Part shown: positions 10,797 to 25,436 of the stretch, one piece after another
Numbering within the stretch: the first letter of the stretch is position 1
How the letters are laid out: each line of letters begins with the position of its first letter
NCBI GenBank assembly: GCA_049999765.1
Contig: JBNGIQ010009192.1
Location: 25,221 to 89,220 of the forward strand
DNA length: 64,000 nucleotides
Origin: Phaeoceros laevis
Lineage: Eukaryota; Anthocerotophyta; Anthocerotopsida; Notothyladales
Direction: 5' to 3'
Program-made: the position numbers and the translations under genes
Notes under the pieces: model-generated
What the model was told of the DNA's origin: nothing
Databases searched by the model: none
The model's input: only the letters and a program-made list of their open reading frames with translations

Positions 10797-13432
10797 CTCT
10801 TCTTCTACACTAAAAGAAAAACTGTGGATACTTCACCTCCTCATGCATGATGTTGACACCTCAACAGCAGCAGACAGTAAAAGCGTATTGTGACTATTCT
10901 CAACGCTCCACAATCGAGAAGAATAGGTCTCTCATGCCAGCGAACAATGAGAGGTTCAACACTCTAATAGTCTAGTTGCAACAGTGCCAATGCTCGGATC
11001 CGCATCTGAGCCACAAGCAGCAGGATTAGAGGTAGGCTATCTCAAGTTTCTCACACTTGGAAGACGTCAAATCTTCTAGAATCTAGCGTCTCTACTGGAT
11101 CTAGAAGCCACTAATCAAGTTGGCAGTGCGGAATCCGAGTTTAGATAATTGATGGTGAGATTCTTGAATCTGCTAGCCATTCTTCTTGTGCTGCGTGTTT
11201 GAGTAGCAAAAGACTTGGCAGATCTCAAATGATGCACGACGAGTTGAATCCCAAAAGTGCCACGGCAAAACAGACCGGACCCGACCGTACGTGTTAGTGC
11301 CGTGCCTCTATTTCCTCGTCCACCGGACACCTACAGGAGGGCCATATACTGAATCTAGGGAGGTAGAAAAGAGGAAGATTCTGCTTCGCCCAGCTACTTG
11401 CAGGCAGCTGCTGTGGTGACCAAGGAGAAGGAGAGCGGTTGAACCTTTTTGACGTTCGGGCTCGCAACCCGATGACCGGCTGCCTCGCCACGCCCGGATA
11501 TTCCTCTTTAGATGCTTCAAATTGCACGACTCTTGTGCGGCCTTTCGTGCAGCCCAGTCTTCGCGCTTGGATCATTGTCACGAAAGGCTGAGTTTCTTTA
11601 CGTTTCTTACATTCATAGATTTGTTTGAACCCGTTCAATAAACTAGTCTCCACAGTCCAAACTATCAATCTATCAATCTTTACCTCAACTTCCTCCCTCT
11701 ATCCTCTATCTAGTTTCCTCATCTGTACAGCTCGGAGATACACCCTAGATAATAGATAGACACTATGTAACCCACTAGTAGCTAATTTTGATCCTTGGGA
11801 CCATAAGTATAAGAAACCTACTGATTCTATTTATAATATCATAGATGTAGAAACATATTCATCATGATCACCAAAATATGGAGTCTTTTTGCGCGTACAA
11901 AATAACCTTGAATGACTTACTAGGAATGAATTTATAGTCGCTTTTTTACAAAGCTATAGATTTTGACTTCTTTTCCAAGCATGTAACACACACATCTCTC
12001 TCTCTACAATATAAAACATTCACCATGGATAACTTCTTACAAAGTACAAAGCTATGATATTTTGACTTCCTTTCCACGTGTATGATGTTTAGTGCATAAA
12101 TCTCCTCAAGCCCTAATTCCATCATGGTCATCCTACTAGAGAGAGATAGTGTTCTAGAAGGACAAATGTAATCCCATCATGCTCATCCTACTAGAGAGAG
12201 ATAATGTTCTAGAAGGACAAATGTAATCCCATCATGCTCATCCTACTAGAGAGAGATATTGCTAAGAAGGACAAGCATGGGATTGTGGTTTGAAGGCTAA
12301 GATCTAGCCCAAAAGTTTGTAAAGACTTCCTCAATATGTAAAAGTTATAACTTATAAAATACAACTATGGCAAAACACTATTTTGTTAAAGACTCCATTA
12401 CTTCTTGATGAGTAAGAGTTGACAATGGCGCATTACCCAATATCCTGGAAGAATATTCTAAAGTGCTACCAAGTTAGAATAATATTCATATAGATGATCA
12501 CAGATTCACAACTTCACAAGCTTTTCCGAATTTTAAAAAAATGGCGAAACAGCTATAATGTTGTCCTCGGTAACTCTCATTATTTACCCATGGGCGGCGG
12601 AAATCAGCCTTCCACCGGTTGACAGATGCGGCCGTGACCGGCTGATAAGATGCTTCCCCCCTATTTCTCTGCTGTCGTCGGCTTTGCGCTTTGCTTCTCT
12701 GACCCTCGTGGTGTCTCTCTTCCCGTCTCCGCATCGCATCCACCTCCCTACCCGCTTCCCCGCGGCCCTACGCCAACCTACCGCCCGATCCCCTTACCCC
12801 GCTTCCTACCTCCCTGCAGCTGCTGCTTCGGCAGCCGCATTCCCTACTGGATACGGCATGTGCTGGGAGGGACTAGTGTGCCCCTGCAGATTCTGTTAGC
12901 TCACTTGTACGCGGCAGGAAGGGGGGGCAGTGCTGCAGCGGCTGTGGATTGCTGAACCCCGGGCCCGTGAAGGCTAAGGAGGATCCGTCGGGGATTGAAG
13001 GAGCTGCTGCGGATTGCGTCAGCTGTTGCAGCTTGGGATGTGGTGAGAGTAAGCTGAGGCTCTCTACCTATTGTTGGTGAGCAAGCTCGTAGTGGAGCAT
13101 GTGCTGTCGAGGTGTGCAATTGGCTGCCTCGCTGCTACTCTCTGAAGTTGTGAAGGCGGAGGACCGACGTGCGGCCGTGCTTTAGGCCGAGGGCGGAGTG
13201 AGGCAGGCCGCCCCGTGAAGCCTGGCGCCGTCCGTTCGCGGCCAGCGCTTTTGCCACTTCCACTGCACCTTTAGGTAGCTCCCTAGAATGCTTCCCGTTG
13301 TAGGATAGCTCTTGCCGCTCGTACAAGGTCGTTCTTTACCTCTTTTTCCCGCCCGGTGCTGAGCTTAGGGTGAATGGTGCAACTTTTGCAGGTGCAGGTC
13401 AGTCTCGCGCGGGGGTGCTGTCGCAAGGGGTG
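10797..13432. other. Intergenic region and probable 5' UTR of the PHR-like gene
   Basis: The first 1.7 kb is AT-rich, with no ORF I can support on either strand. The last 0.8 kb (about 12,600-13,432) is GC-rich and probably contains the promoter and 5' UTR of the MYB-CC gene. A possible 5'-UTR intron ends at the TTTTGCAG acceptor near 13,390. The 55-bp tandem repeat is listed separately. Confidence 0.5.
12124..12288. repeat. 55-bp tandem repeat, three copies
   Basis: Three head-to-tail copies start at 12124, 12179 and 12234. The first two differ at only two positions; the third diverges in its second half. The unit begins ATGSTCATCCTACTAGAGAG. It is AT-rich and non-coding, and the copies are contiguous without spacers, so it is a minisatellite and not a CRISPR array. 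Confidence 0.9.
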
Positions 13433-16691
<3,259 letters not shown>

Positions 16692-17398
16692 AGTGTTCAC
16701 CCTTCCAACATGCGTAGGCATGTCCACAGCCTGGAGATGGAGCTAACGGCAATGGCATGTGAAGAACATTTTTTAGAAGTGTACGTCATTCAAATTAAAA
16801 TAACCTGTTTTTGATTCGGTTGCTTGACCAGTTAGGGGTCATAGATGTGTCCATCCTTATCCGTTGTGGCGCACCAGCTGTTCTTCAACAGGTAGTGTTT
16901 TCTGGGAGTTCATTCCAAAGAATGAGCTTTTTGGACAGGACACAGCCTGCCTTATCTTGCCGTGTGAAAGTCTGTTGTCCCTTGGACAAGCGGTGGACAA
17001 CTGGGGCTCTTAGGGGTTCAGGTTAGATTATCTGCGACGACTTCTGGATCGAGATTGCAGGCAATGAGACTTGTGGATCAGGCTTTGCCGGCCAAAAAGA
17101 CTCCATATGTCAATCCAGAGCACGGACTGCCGGTAGGCCGCTTGTGTGCTTTGGCTCCCGAGTTCAAGCTACTGCTGGCCAAATGCTGGAAGCATGCTGG
17201 CCAAATGCTGGAAGCATGACAAGTTTGCAATTGGCATTTCTTGAAAGTGGACAGAACGGCGAAGTTCAACTTGGCCCTTCGCGGCTCGACCGTTGAAGAG
17301 GGCTGACAAAACCCCAGGAATATTCGGACCTCGCCACTCTACCTTTTGTCTGGATTCCTATATTGAAGAGCGGCCGCCATCCGGCCAATTTTTCTCGT
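16692..17398. other. 3' region of the PHR-like gene, no further gene
   Basis: This probably holds the 3' UTR and spacer. The one structure seen is a 22-bp direct duplication (CTGGCCAAATGCTGGAAGCATG) at about 17,174-17,217. No ORF with family features is present. Confidence 0.5.
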
Positions 17399-17938
17399 AG
17401 AGTGCACCCTGGTTAAATGTTACCTGGATAAGTGTTATCCCTGGATAAGTGTTATCCCTGATAAATGTTACGGGCTGTGGCGCTCCCCTAAAGGCAAATG
17501 TTATTTGTTATATGTTACACTTCGAGTAAAACGGCCTTTGAGTGGGAGTAGAACTAAATGTTACATTACAGATTAAGTCCATAATACACATCATTAGTCC
17601 ACTTAGGGCACAGTTAGGGCACGATTCACTTTGAGTTTTCCATACTCACTCGATGAGCATGATGCGCCTTAGGGCACGGGTTTACAGCTTTTGGTGTTGT
17701 TTTGTGGAGCCATGTTGCGCTCGGGTGTTAGTTATGTGGTGTGCATGTTGCACTCCGGTGTTAGTTATGTGGTGTGCGATTGTGCGCGCATCCATCGAGA
17801 TTTATATATATATTTATTATTTTTATTTATTTATTAATTTCTGGCAAAAAAATAGGTGAATTAGGTATGTGTTACACTTGGATAAGTGTTACGCCTCATC
17901 GCGCTCCCGAGGTCTAACATTTATCCAGGGTACACTCT
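17399..17938. mobile_element. MITE-like element with terminal inverted repeats
   Basis: The left end AGAGTGCACCCTGGTTAAAT (from 17399) and the inverted right end (ending 17938, reading AGAGTGTACCCTGGATAAAT on the minus strand) match over about 24 bp with two or three differences. Internally, GGATAAGTGTTA-type motifs are repeated several times near both ends, in direct and inverted orientation. The 540-bp body has no coding capacity and is AT-rich in its centre. This is the structure of a non-autonomous DNA transposon. I could not identify a convincing target-site duplication, so the superfamily is unassigned. Confidence 0.75.
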
Positions 17939-19633
17939 GGCGTCGAGTTCTTGATGCTGTCATGGCATGGAGGCATGGAGAGTCATGGACCGTGTAAAGT
18001 GGGAGCAGCGTACATGAAGCTATGTTTGCTAAAAGGATTTTTTTTATTTTTTAGTGAATTACGGCACGTTTTCATATTAGACGCAAATTTGTATACATTT
18101 ACACTTTATCCTAACGTGCCTATCCTTTCTCTTCCGCTACGCCCAAGCTATTTGAATCTTAATTGCACTCCCAACTTGAGCCTTCGGCGTTTTCCGTTCC
18201 ACTGGAGGCCAAGTAGCCAGCCGCCAACCCACCAACCTGCCAAGCCGGTGCGCGAGCAGCACAGCTCGTGAGCAGGACGCACGAGCCCCGCTTCAAGGGC
18301 CCCATCACAGCCAGTCTTCGCCAAACTCGCCGCCAGTCGCCAGCACGCCACCGGGACGTGCCATCGCTAGCGCAGCCGCGTGGGTTCCTGCCTCAAGGGG
18401 CACATGCCCAGCGAGGGGGCAGCCCGCCATGTGGCCCCATACTTGCCGGTCCCTCAAGGGGGGTGGGCAAGAGGGGGCAGCTGGTGGCCGGGGTTCGGAA
18501 TTGAACCCCCCCTTGCCCGATGGCAGGGCTCGCGCCCTACCATCAGGGTGTCCCTCGCGGGACTGCTAAAAGGATTTTTACAAGGTTACGCCTTCTTCTT
18601 TGAGAATTTGGTACTATTTACAATGCTCCAGGGCTAGGTGTTGATTATTGATAGGCTGGGGTTTGGGCACGAGTTGAGTGGCCGCGTTTAAGGTTGGGCT
18701 AGGGAGCTCTATTGTGGAGATCCTTTCTAAGCAAGAGCTTGAGTTGGCTCATGCCTCGAGCTCTGGAGGCTGTTTGATGTACTATGCCTTGATGAATGAA
18801 TGAATGAAGCGTAACCGGTGTGGGCGTCCAACCAACCGGATAAAGAAAGGGTTGTGGCAGCAAGTCCATCTGCGGTAGAGCAGATCTTTTGCGGGGCTTA
18901 ATAGGCTCAGGCGGTCCCTTTAGGGGTTAAGAGAAAACGTTTGCACTGAGACTCATATACATGCAAGGGAATCGACAAAGAAACTCCTCAAGAAAATCCA
19001 CAAGAAACTCCTCATATACACATATATATTCTAGAAACGCATGAAACTAAGACTCCTTCCACTTTAAAAACTTGAAACGAACTCATAGGGTGCATGTCAT
19101 GTGTGTCCTCTGTGACTTGTGTGTTCATATGCGAGTCAGCCCTACAACAATGGAGTTGCTGGGCAAAAGGAGGATTCCACACTAACAAGGTCTCCAGAGA
19201 ACCGGGCTCCGCTCTTCNNNNNNNNNNNNNNNNNNNNNNNNNNNNNNNNNNNNNNNNNNNNNNNNNNNNNNNNNNNNNNNNNNNNNNNNNNNNNNNNNNN
19301 NNNNNNNNNNNNNNNNNGCCTTCGGCAAACCCCCTTAACACAGAAAATGGGCAAGGTATCTTCGTGAAAAAGGCCTTTTCGCACTGGCATGTAATATTTA
19401 ATTTTTTCAGACACGTGTACATTTTTGGAGAAGTGCAATTTCAAGCTTTTTTAGAAAAAAAAGAGTCAAGTTCTCGGACACGCGGACACGATACCGGTAA
19501 CTGCTGCTTTTAAAAATCGGACCGGTCAGTTCGCGGGCTAACCGGGCTGCAAGTTATAAAAAACCAACACTACCGCCACGGTCCCGTCGGACAAAAAACA
19601 ATTGTCCTGGTCATCCGGGACCATGACACAAAA
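17939..19633. other. Intergenic with GC-rich patch and 100-N gap
   Basis: A GC-rich patch (about 18,190-18,560) reads open in several frames but shows no recognisable protein. On the minus strand of 18,490-18,548 a GGTTCAATTCC stretch resembles a pol III B box preceded by a weak A-box-like sequence, so a decayed tRNA-derived SINE is possible. A TGAA microsatellite lies at about 18,787-18,806. Ns occupy 19,218-19,317. The last part is the 3' flank of the minus-strand methyltransferase-like gene. Confidence 0.45.
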
Positions 19634-22600
19634 CTACCTGCCACCACCGTCATATCGCTCCGTCTCCTCCAGGAGGCTGTCGCCCAACTGTCGAAGGCTA
19701 GCCTCCGTCCTTCCCGTGTTCGGAGGTGCAGGCGGCATAGCATTCTCGGAGTCGCCCTCCAACGGATCTTGTGAGTCATCTGCAGAGTCTCCACCGCTAA
19801 AATTGTTATCAATTGCTGCCTCCTTGGCCACCTCCTGCATGCTGTCCGGGGCGGCAGTCGCTGCCTCTTTCACACCCAGCTGTGGCCGTACCTTCGCCTT
19901 TAGTTGCTTGTCCGCCCCCAACGCCTGCACTGCTGCATACACACATTGCCCTGATCCCAAGCCAGTAGAGTAGCTTGGCTCCTTGCGGAATGCACTGTCA
20001 GATGTAGTCCAAGATGCTGCCCCAACCTCCTCATCTGCATTGGGCAGCGTCTCCAAGCTGGCCACCCGAATTGGTATGAACTGTGCACATCGCGGGTCAA
20101 CCTCAATGGACACACAATGTCTCCCAGACTGCAAAGCAGCAACCATAGTACTTCCAGTGCCTGCGCATCCATCAACCACCCAGTCTCCTGCGGAAGAAAA
20201 CCAGTTCACAAGCTTGGACATGAGGCGAATGGGCTTTTGATATGGGTTTACCACCTTTGAATCCAGTGTGCTGTAGCACAGCTTGTGCATAACTGTTGCC
20301 TCCTTGAATATGTTGGTGCATCCTGCTTCACTTTCAATTGATTCATCCAAAGCAAACATATCTGCGACAACATCATTGCTACTAGAAGAACATGCAATTG
20401 TGAACAAGTCTGTGGACTCATACATACTTCCTGCCTCACATGGTGCAAGATTACTTTTTTCCCACACGCAGGTTTGTATGCCTCCATTGCAATGATCTCT
20501 AAGCACCTTGCGGACCACATCTGTATCATCAATGCTATGGAACAGCACAGCCCTCCACACAGTAGCCCTTGTTATGTTAGCAAATGCAACAACAATTCTC
20601 TCAAGTTGCTCGCAAGTAAACCGGTCGTCATGGCTAGTCCCTTCAAGTCCCGTCCCTCTTGGCAGGTCTAAACAAAGTAAGCTGTACAGTCGCGGCTTTA
20701 AATACCTGCTCATCTGAACAACGTCCTCATTGAACACAAGATACATACATTTTTCGCCTGGCTCGAAAGTGTCATCTCGGTAATACTCAACCACATCATC
20801 ATTGTCCCTGCCCATGAGCTGCCGTTGGTCTTCTTGCTAATGATACCACGATTTCGCTCTTTTGATGAGTTCGTTAAATTTTCTTGGGAGGACTGCACTC
20901 TTGCCCACGTCTTTCGCTTTCTGGCAGTCCACAAAAACCACATACATGTGTAAGTCTGATGTATGTTGCATGACAAACGCAACATAACTTGTACAATACA
21001 GCACACAAGCTCCACATAAATTGCAAAATACAGCCCGGGCATCCAGGGTTTAAGGTGTACAGCTACACATGTTCTGAGCATTGGCATCCAGGTCTACAGC
21101 TACACATTGGCATCCAGGTGTACAGCTACACATGTTTTTGACAGTTGACCTTCTTCAGCATCAAGTGCTTTCGGTGAACCCGTGTGCCACACAGCAAAGC
21201 AACATTTTCACGAAATTTACAAACTGACGTGAGGCATACGAATGGTCCGTGACGAAGAGCTTGACAGCCAAGCCTCCCGGGCATCCAATGCACATGCGAA
21301 CTCTGAAAATACAAAATCAAATACTCGTACTTCATGGAGTTCTCATAGGAAATCGAGTGCAGAAACGAAATCCAGTGCCTCAGAGGAATAGCTTCAGAGC
21401 CATGCCTCACGGGCAGCCAGGGCACATACAAACTCTGCACATACAAAAATCAATGTACGAACTTTTCACAGCCATGCCTCCCGGGCAGGCAGTGCACATA
21501 AGAACTCTTCACAGCCAATGCACATACGAACTCTTCACAGCCATGCCTCCCGGGCAGCCAGTGCACACCATGAATCTGAAAATTTGAAATGACATGCTCA
21601 AACGCATATGCCAAATATGCTAAAGCCAAACATCCCGGGCAGCCAGTGCACATTACAAATCTGAAACTGCGAAATCAAGTGCTGAAACGAAATGCAATAC
21701 TCATAGGTCCTACAAAATCTGAAAACGCAAGTGAGGCATGCCACTTTGGCAAACTGCAGCTGAAACGTTGACACGATGTCATCGGTAGTATGGTTCGGAT
21801 ACCTCAAACGGGTTTCGTCCCAGTCAGCACACTGCAGTTGCTTCACCATGGCTGCCTGTATGATGTTCAACTTCTTGCAGTTCTCAAGCCATGCTTGCAT
21901 CTCCTTCAAACTGAAATCACCGCTCAACACCTGCATGCAAGCTCAAATTAAATTTTTGTCACTAGTTACAGATTTGTCTATTCCCTGGAAACCTTTCCAG
22001 ACATTCATCGGAATAGGCTTATCCACCTCCCTACCACCACCTCTTCGAGGTTTGTTTCCACTCCCCTCTTGGTCCTTCACTTCCTTCCGATCCCACTTCT
22101 CAAAAATTTTGTCCAAATAGCTCCAAACTTCAGGCGACACAGTTGCAAGACAATACTCGAGTGTCATGCGGTCTACCAGCTTCTGCTTTTGCTGCTTTGT
22201 GGGTGATTCTCCATCGCTGGTTGGCACCACTCCTAGCCTTTGATAGATGTCCAACTTCCACATCATGGACAGAGGAAGGCTAGACCTGACCTGATGTCAA
22301 CCTCATCTTTGATGTACCGCACTCTCTCAACGAACGAAAAGCTCTTCCTTTGATCAGGCACCACATTGTGGTCTGTGGCCACCACATGCATCTCCTCCTC
22401 TGTCAAACCAACATACACAAAACCCTGCATGTACATGTGATCTTCACAATCCGGATACAACATATGCAGCTCTTTACGGGCAAGGAATGAATGGTTGCCC
22501 CCTAGCACGTAGTACTTGTACTTCCCTGCATGGTAATCATCCCACAGAAAATCCTCCACATTGTCACAGTCATAAGGATCCACCAGCACAACAATTGGCA

Positions 22601-24403
22601 ACACTCCGGCATCAACATGCTCCTTCTTCATATTCCTTCACAAAGCATTGACCCAGGACCTGTCCACTCTGCGGACCTATGACCCTGGAAGGTCACGTGC
22701 AGGCAGCAAATTGTCAATGTGCAGCAACAAGGTTGTTTCAAACACCTTTTTGCCCCTGGCTGTCTTGCGAGCTTCGATTGTTGCCCCTTCCACCACCTGC
22801 CTGCTCAGCCGATCCTCGTCGGTCACAACCGCAGCATCCACCTTGAATCTCCCGCTGCCTCTAGTCACCCGCTTCATCAAGGAGCCACGATGGCTCCTGC
22901 TATCTCGGCCATCTTCAGATTCTCCGTCCTAAATAGCTGAGGCCTCAGCCATGCCTTTTCGTTTCCTCTTCGGAACACTTGCTGCTTGACCACACGCTTC
23001 CTCCTTGCCGGTTCAGTACGCTTGGAACCCTCGGATGCAAGCCTGCGCTTTTTAGCACTCCTACTAGGAGTTTGGAAGGAGTCCAGACTCGGCCGCTCCT
23101 GGGAGTGTGCGTTCAGGTGGACAGCTGCCGCCCCCTCCCCGTCTTCATGATCACCGTCCTCCCCAAGCTGTGCCGGCTGCCGACCGTCCTCCCCGTCCCC
23201 ACTGTCGGATTCTTCGCTGTCTGCCGAAGCCTCGCCTTCATCGGATGCAACTGGCTCAGGTTCAGAGGCCTGGCTCCCACCCTCCACGGACGACCTGCTG
23301 CCGCTTCCTGCCCGTGCTGCAGCTCCCTGCCCCGGCCGTCCGGGAACAGCTGCAGCTGCAGTTCCCTGCCCCGGCCGCCCGGGAATAGCTGCAGCTGCAG
23401 TTCCCTGCCCCGGCCGCCCGGGAACAGCTGCAGCTGCAGCCGCATCAATGGCAATATGTGATGTCTTCTTCCAAGCAAGATTGTCCGCTACACAGGTCAG
23501 TGCTGCCTCGTGCATAGCTTTGTGGAATGGAGAGCCATGTACAGCCTGCATGGTGTGAACACGTAAAGGGGTAGTTAACTTACCTACGAAACTACATGTG
23601 GTGTGAACACAAACAGGTAGTTAACTTACCTACCTAACTACCTTTCCTCATGCCATGACATGCAGTCAATTACCTAGTTGGGTACTGGACATTTACTCAC
23701 AGATTTCTCGATCATTCCCACATGCAGTGCATCACGCAGCTGTGCTGGTTGGCAGCATGCCAAATCCAAATCTTTGATGGCAAGGTGGAACAACTTGTAC
23801 TGGTCTGGTCCCCCCCGAATTGTTGCTGTCTGACCCCAGGCAGGCAACAAGTATCAACATGATTGAATCGCCTCAAACGTGAGCAAGCTGAGTGAAGACA
23901 ACCGTTCCCGCAAATGCTTTCTGGGTTGTTGGCAATGTATTCCCTTTCCCACAAACGTAGAGGAAGAGGGACTTCTCGGGCACTGCAACCTGCACACTCC
24001 AAGGGCGGCCAACATAGTCAAATTTCCTGGTCGTTTCCATCAAAGTTTTGATGTGCTTGACGTCGGCCAGGTTGTAGGGCGATGTGAACTCCGGGGTCTT
24101 GGGAGGACTGATGCGGTAGGTGCTATCGACGGCAGGGCTCTTGCTCGCCGACTTCCTCCCTCTCTTGGATGCTGCAGAGGGCGAGTCGCCTGTGGATTCT
24201 GTGCCGGCTGCTCCACCTCCAGCACTCCTCTTCTTCGCCTTCTCTCCTCTAGCAGCTTCGTGCTCCTGCTGAGGACGATCAGGCAACGAGGGAGGGATGT
24301 TTTCCTGCTGCTCACGCCGTGGAGGTCTAAACCATTGCCCAGAGCCAGGCCTAGGGGAAGGCCGATTCCCGGCACCAATCGATGCCACAAGAGGAGGCAC
24401 CAT
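19634..24403 (-). CDS. ParB/Srx-like domain plus class-beta DNA methyltransferase-like protein (mobile-element type)
   Basis: The proposed exons are complement(19634..20836, 20909..20955, 21714..21930, 21970..22254, 22302..22635, 22684..22928, 22979..23545, 23701..23829, 23903..24403), which join in frame to about 1,175 residues. An alternative end for the 22254 exon at 22003 is also in phase. The N-terminal half is low-complexity and includes three 13-residue AAAAVPGRPGQGT repeats. A ParB/sulfiredoxin-like domain follows: LPIVVLVDPYD, then YYVLGGNHSFLARKEL, then GLTEEEMHVVATDHN, matching the GxxR-type box and the (E/D)xxxxAxxxN helix of that superfamily. The C-terminal half is methyltransferase-like. 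LLCLDLPRGTG occupies the place of the DPPY motif IV, and NPYQKPIRLMSKLVNWFSSA plus DWVVDGCAGTGSTMVAAL gives the KP..L and SAM-binding motif I in beta order. DPPY replaced by DLPR suggests lost or altered catalysis. ParB-methylase fusions are familiar from phage and mobile elements. Several introns are only 39-54 nt. It lies head-to-head with the DUF7869 gene. Domains are well supported; exact splicing is not. Confidence 0.7.
21032..21660. repeat. Intronic repeat array with CCCGGGCAGCC core
   Basis: Units of about 37 bp, built on AGCCATGCCTCCCGGGCAGC followed by CAGTGCACAT and GAACTCT, start at about 21,266, 21,398, 21,470, 21,539 and 21,624, with a partial copy near 21,520. A related GCCCGGGCATCCAGG with GTGTACAGCTACACATG repeats is at 21,032-21,130. 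Spacing is irregular. The array lies inside the large 758-nt intron of the methyltransferase-like gene and shares its GC core with exons and flanks of the neighbouring DUF7869 gene. Confidence 0.75.
23325..23441 (-). repeat. 39-bp coding tandem repeat, three copies
   Basis: Copies start at 23325, 23364 and 23403 and encode, on the minus strand, the 13-residue unit AAAAVPGRPGQGT. The unit again contains the CCCGGGAA/CGGCCGCCCGGG type of GC palindrome seen elsewhere in this block. Confidence 0.9.
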
Positions 24404-25436
24404 AGCGGAGGGTGTGAAGGCAAGCAAGCACCAAATCAGAGAGGGGAGGCGGAGCGGCAGAGCACAGAGGTGAGGCGGAGCGGCAGGGCAGAGAAGGGAG
24501 GCGGGCAGACAAGCGGCTATGCAGAGGAGGGAGGGGGGGCGACGTCGACACCACAGCCACTTTCACTCTTGCATGCTCACTTGCGCGGGAACAGCTGACA
24601 TGTGCGGCCTCTCTGTGTGGCTTGCAGGGCTTCCAGGTCGCCAGCGGTGCTGCGCGCCCTTTCTCGGACCTTCGCGCAACCTCGCGGCCTCTCGCGCCCA
24701 AGCATCCATCGTTCAGTGGTTGCTGGCATCGGTGCCTGCCGTCGGCATGAACCGGACGCCCGGGGGTGAGCAGCTAAACTTGGCCCGCATTTACTCATCG
24801 GGGCCCCCAGACAGCAAGTTTTTGGAAGTATTTGCACTTATTAAATAATGCCGATGGTAAGTGGCGGCACGACTGGCGAATGTTGGCGAAACGTTTTGCC
24901 AGCATATTCGGTGCTTTTATTCCTGATTCCGGTGGCATAATTGGTTTCGCCACACTTAGGAGTATCGCCGCATTTTGCCAACTTTTTTCGTATTTTACAT
25001 GAATACAGTCTTTTCCTACGTATATTTTGTTATTCACACTAATCTACTGGCTATATCATGACGTGGCGCAAGATATTCTATGGCATAACGTATAATGCAT
25101 AGCTATATACGGTCATTAATGTTTTGCAGAGGATTTTCAACAAATCTCGAGGCCGTCAGTGCGAACTAGATAAGTCAATGGCCCTTTCACACAGTTTGTG
25201 GACATTTCAATCTAACTATTTGATAGCTTTGCTTGGGGACAAGTTTGCATGTTCTGTGAGCTCACAGTCGAACTTGTCTCCTGTCGCCTCCTCACAATGC
25301 TGCTGCATCCTTCGGCAATGGCTGCATTTGCGCGACATGGACAGGAGGACTTTGCTTCGCAGCTGGTGGCCGACAGCTTCCCAGCACCAGACGCCCGGGA
25401 CATGCTTCAGAGTGAGGATGATTGGCCGATGATATC
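24404..25436. promoter_or_regulatory. Divergent promoter region between the methyltransferase-like and DUF7869 genes
   Basis: This kilobase separates the two putative start codons. The methyltransferase-proximal half is purine/GC-rich. The centre (24,870-24,985) holds a cluster of TGGCGAAA/TTTCGCCA-type motifs, including an imperfect palindrome around 24,878-24,914 (CGAATGTTGGC ... GCCAGCATATTCG). Similar TTTCGCCAAAAATGGCGAAA sequence occurs at 30,241-30,262, near the presumed right end of the block. I infer shared cis-elements; no factor is known. Confidence 0.4.

Noticed and set aside
11294-11668. 124-codon minus-strand ORF
   Set aside because: No recognisable domain, low-quality composition, and no splice partners nearby.
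12124-12288. Regular repeats that might suggest a CRISPR array
   Set aside because: Repeats are contiguous without unique spacers, and the genome is eukaryotic.
18190-18560. GC-rich open frames on both strands
   Set aside because: Long ORFs arise from composition; no domain or splice structure is visible.
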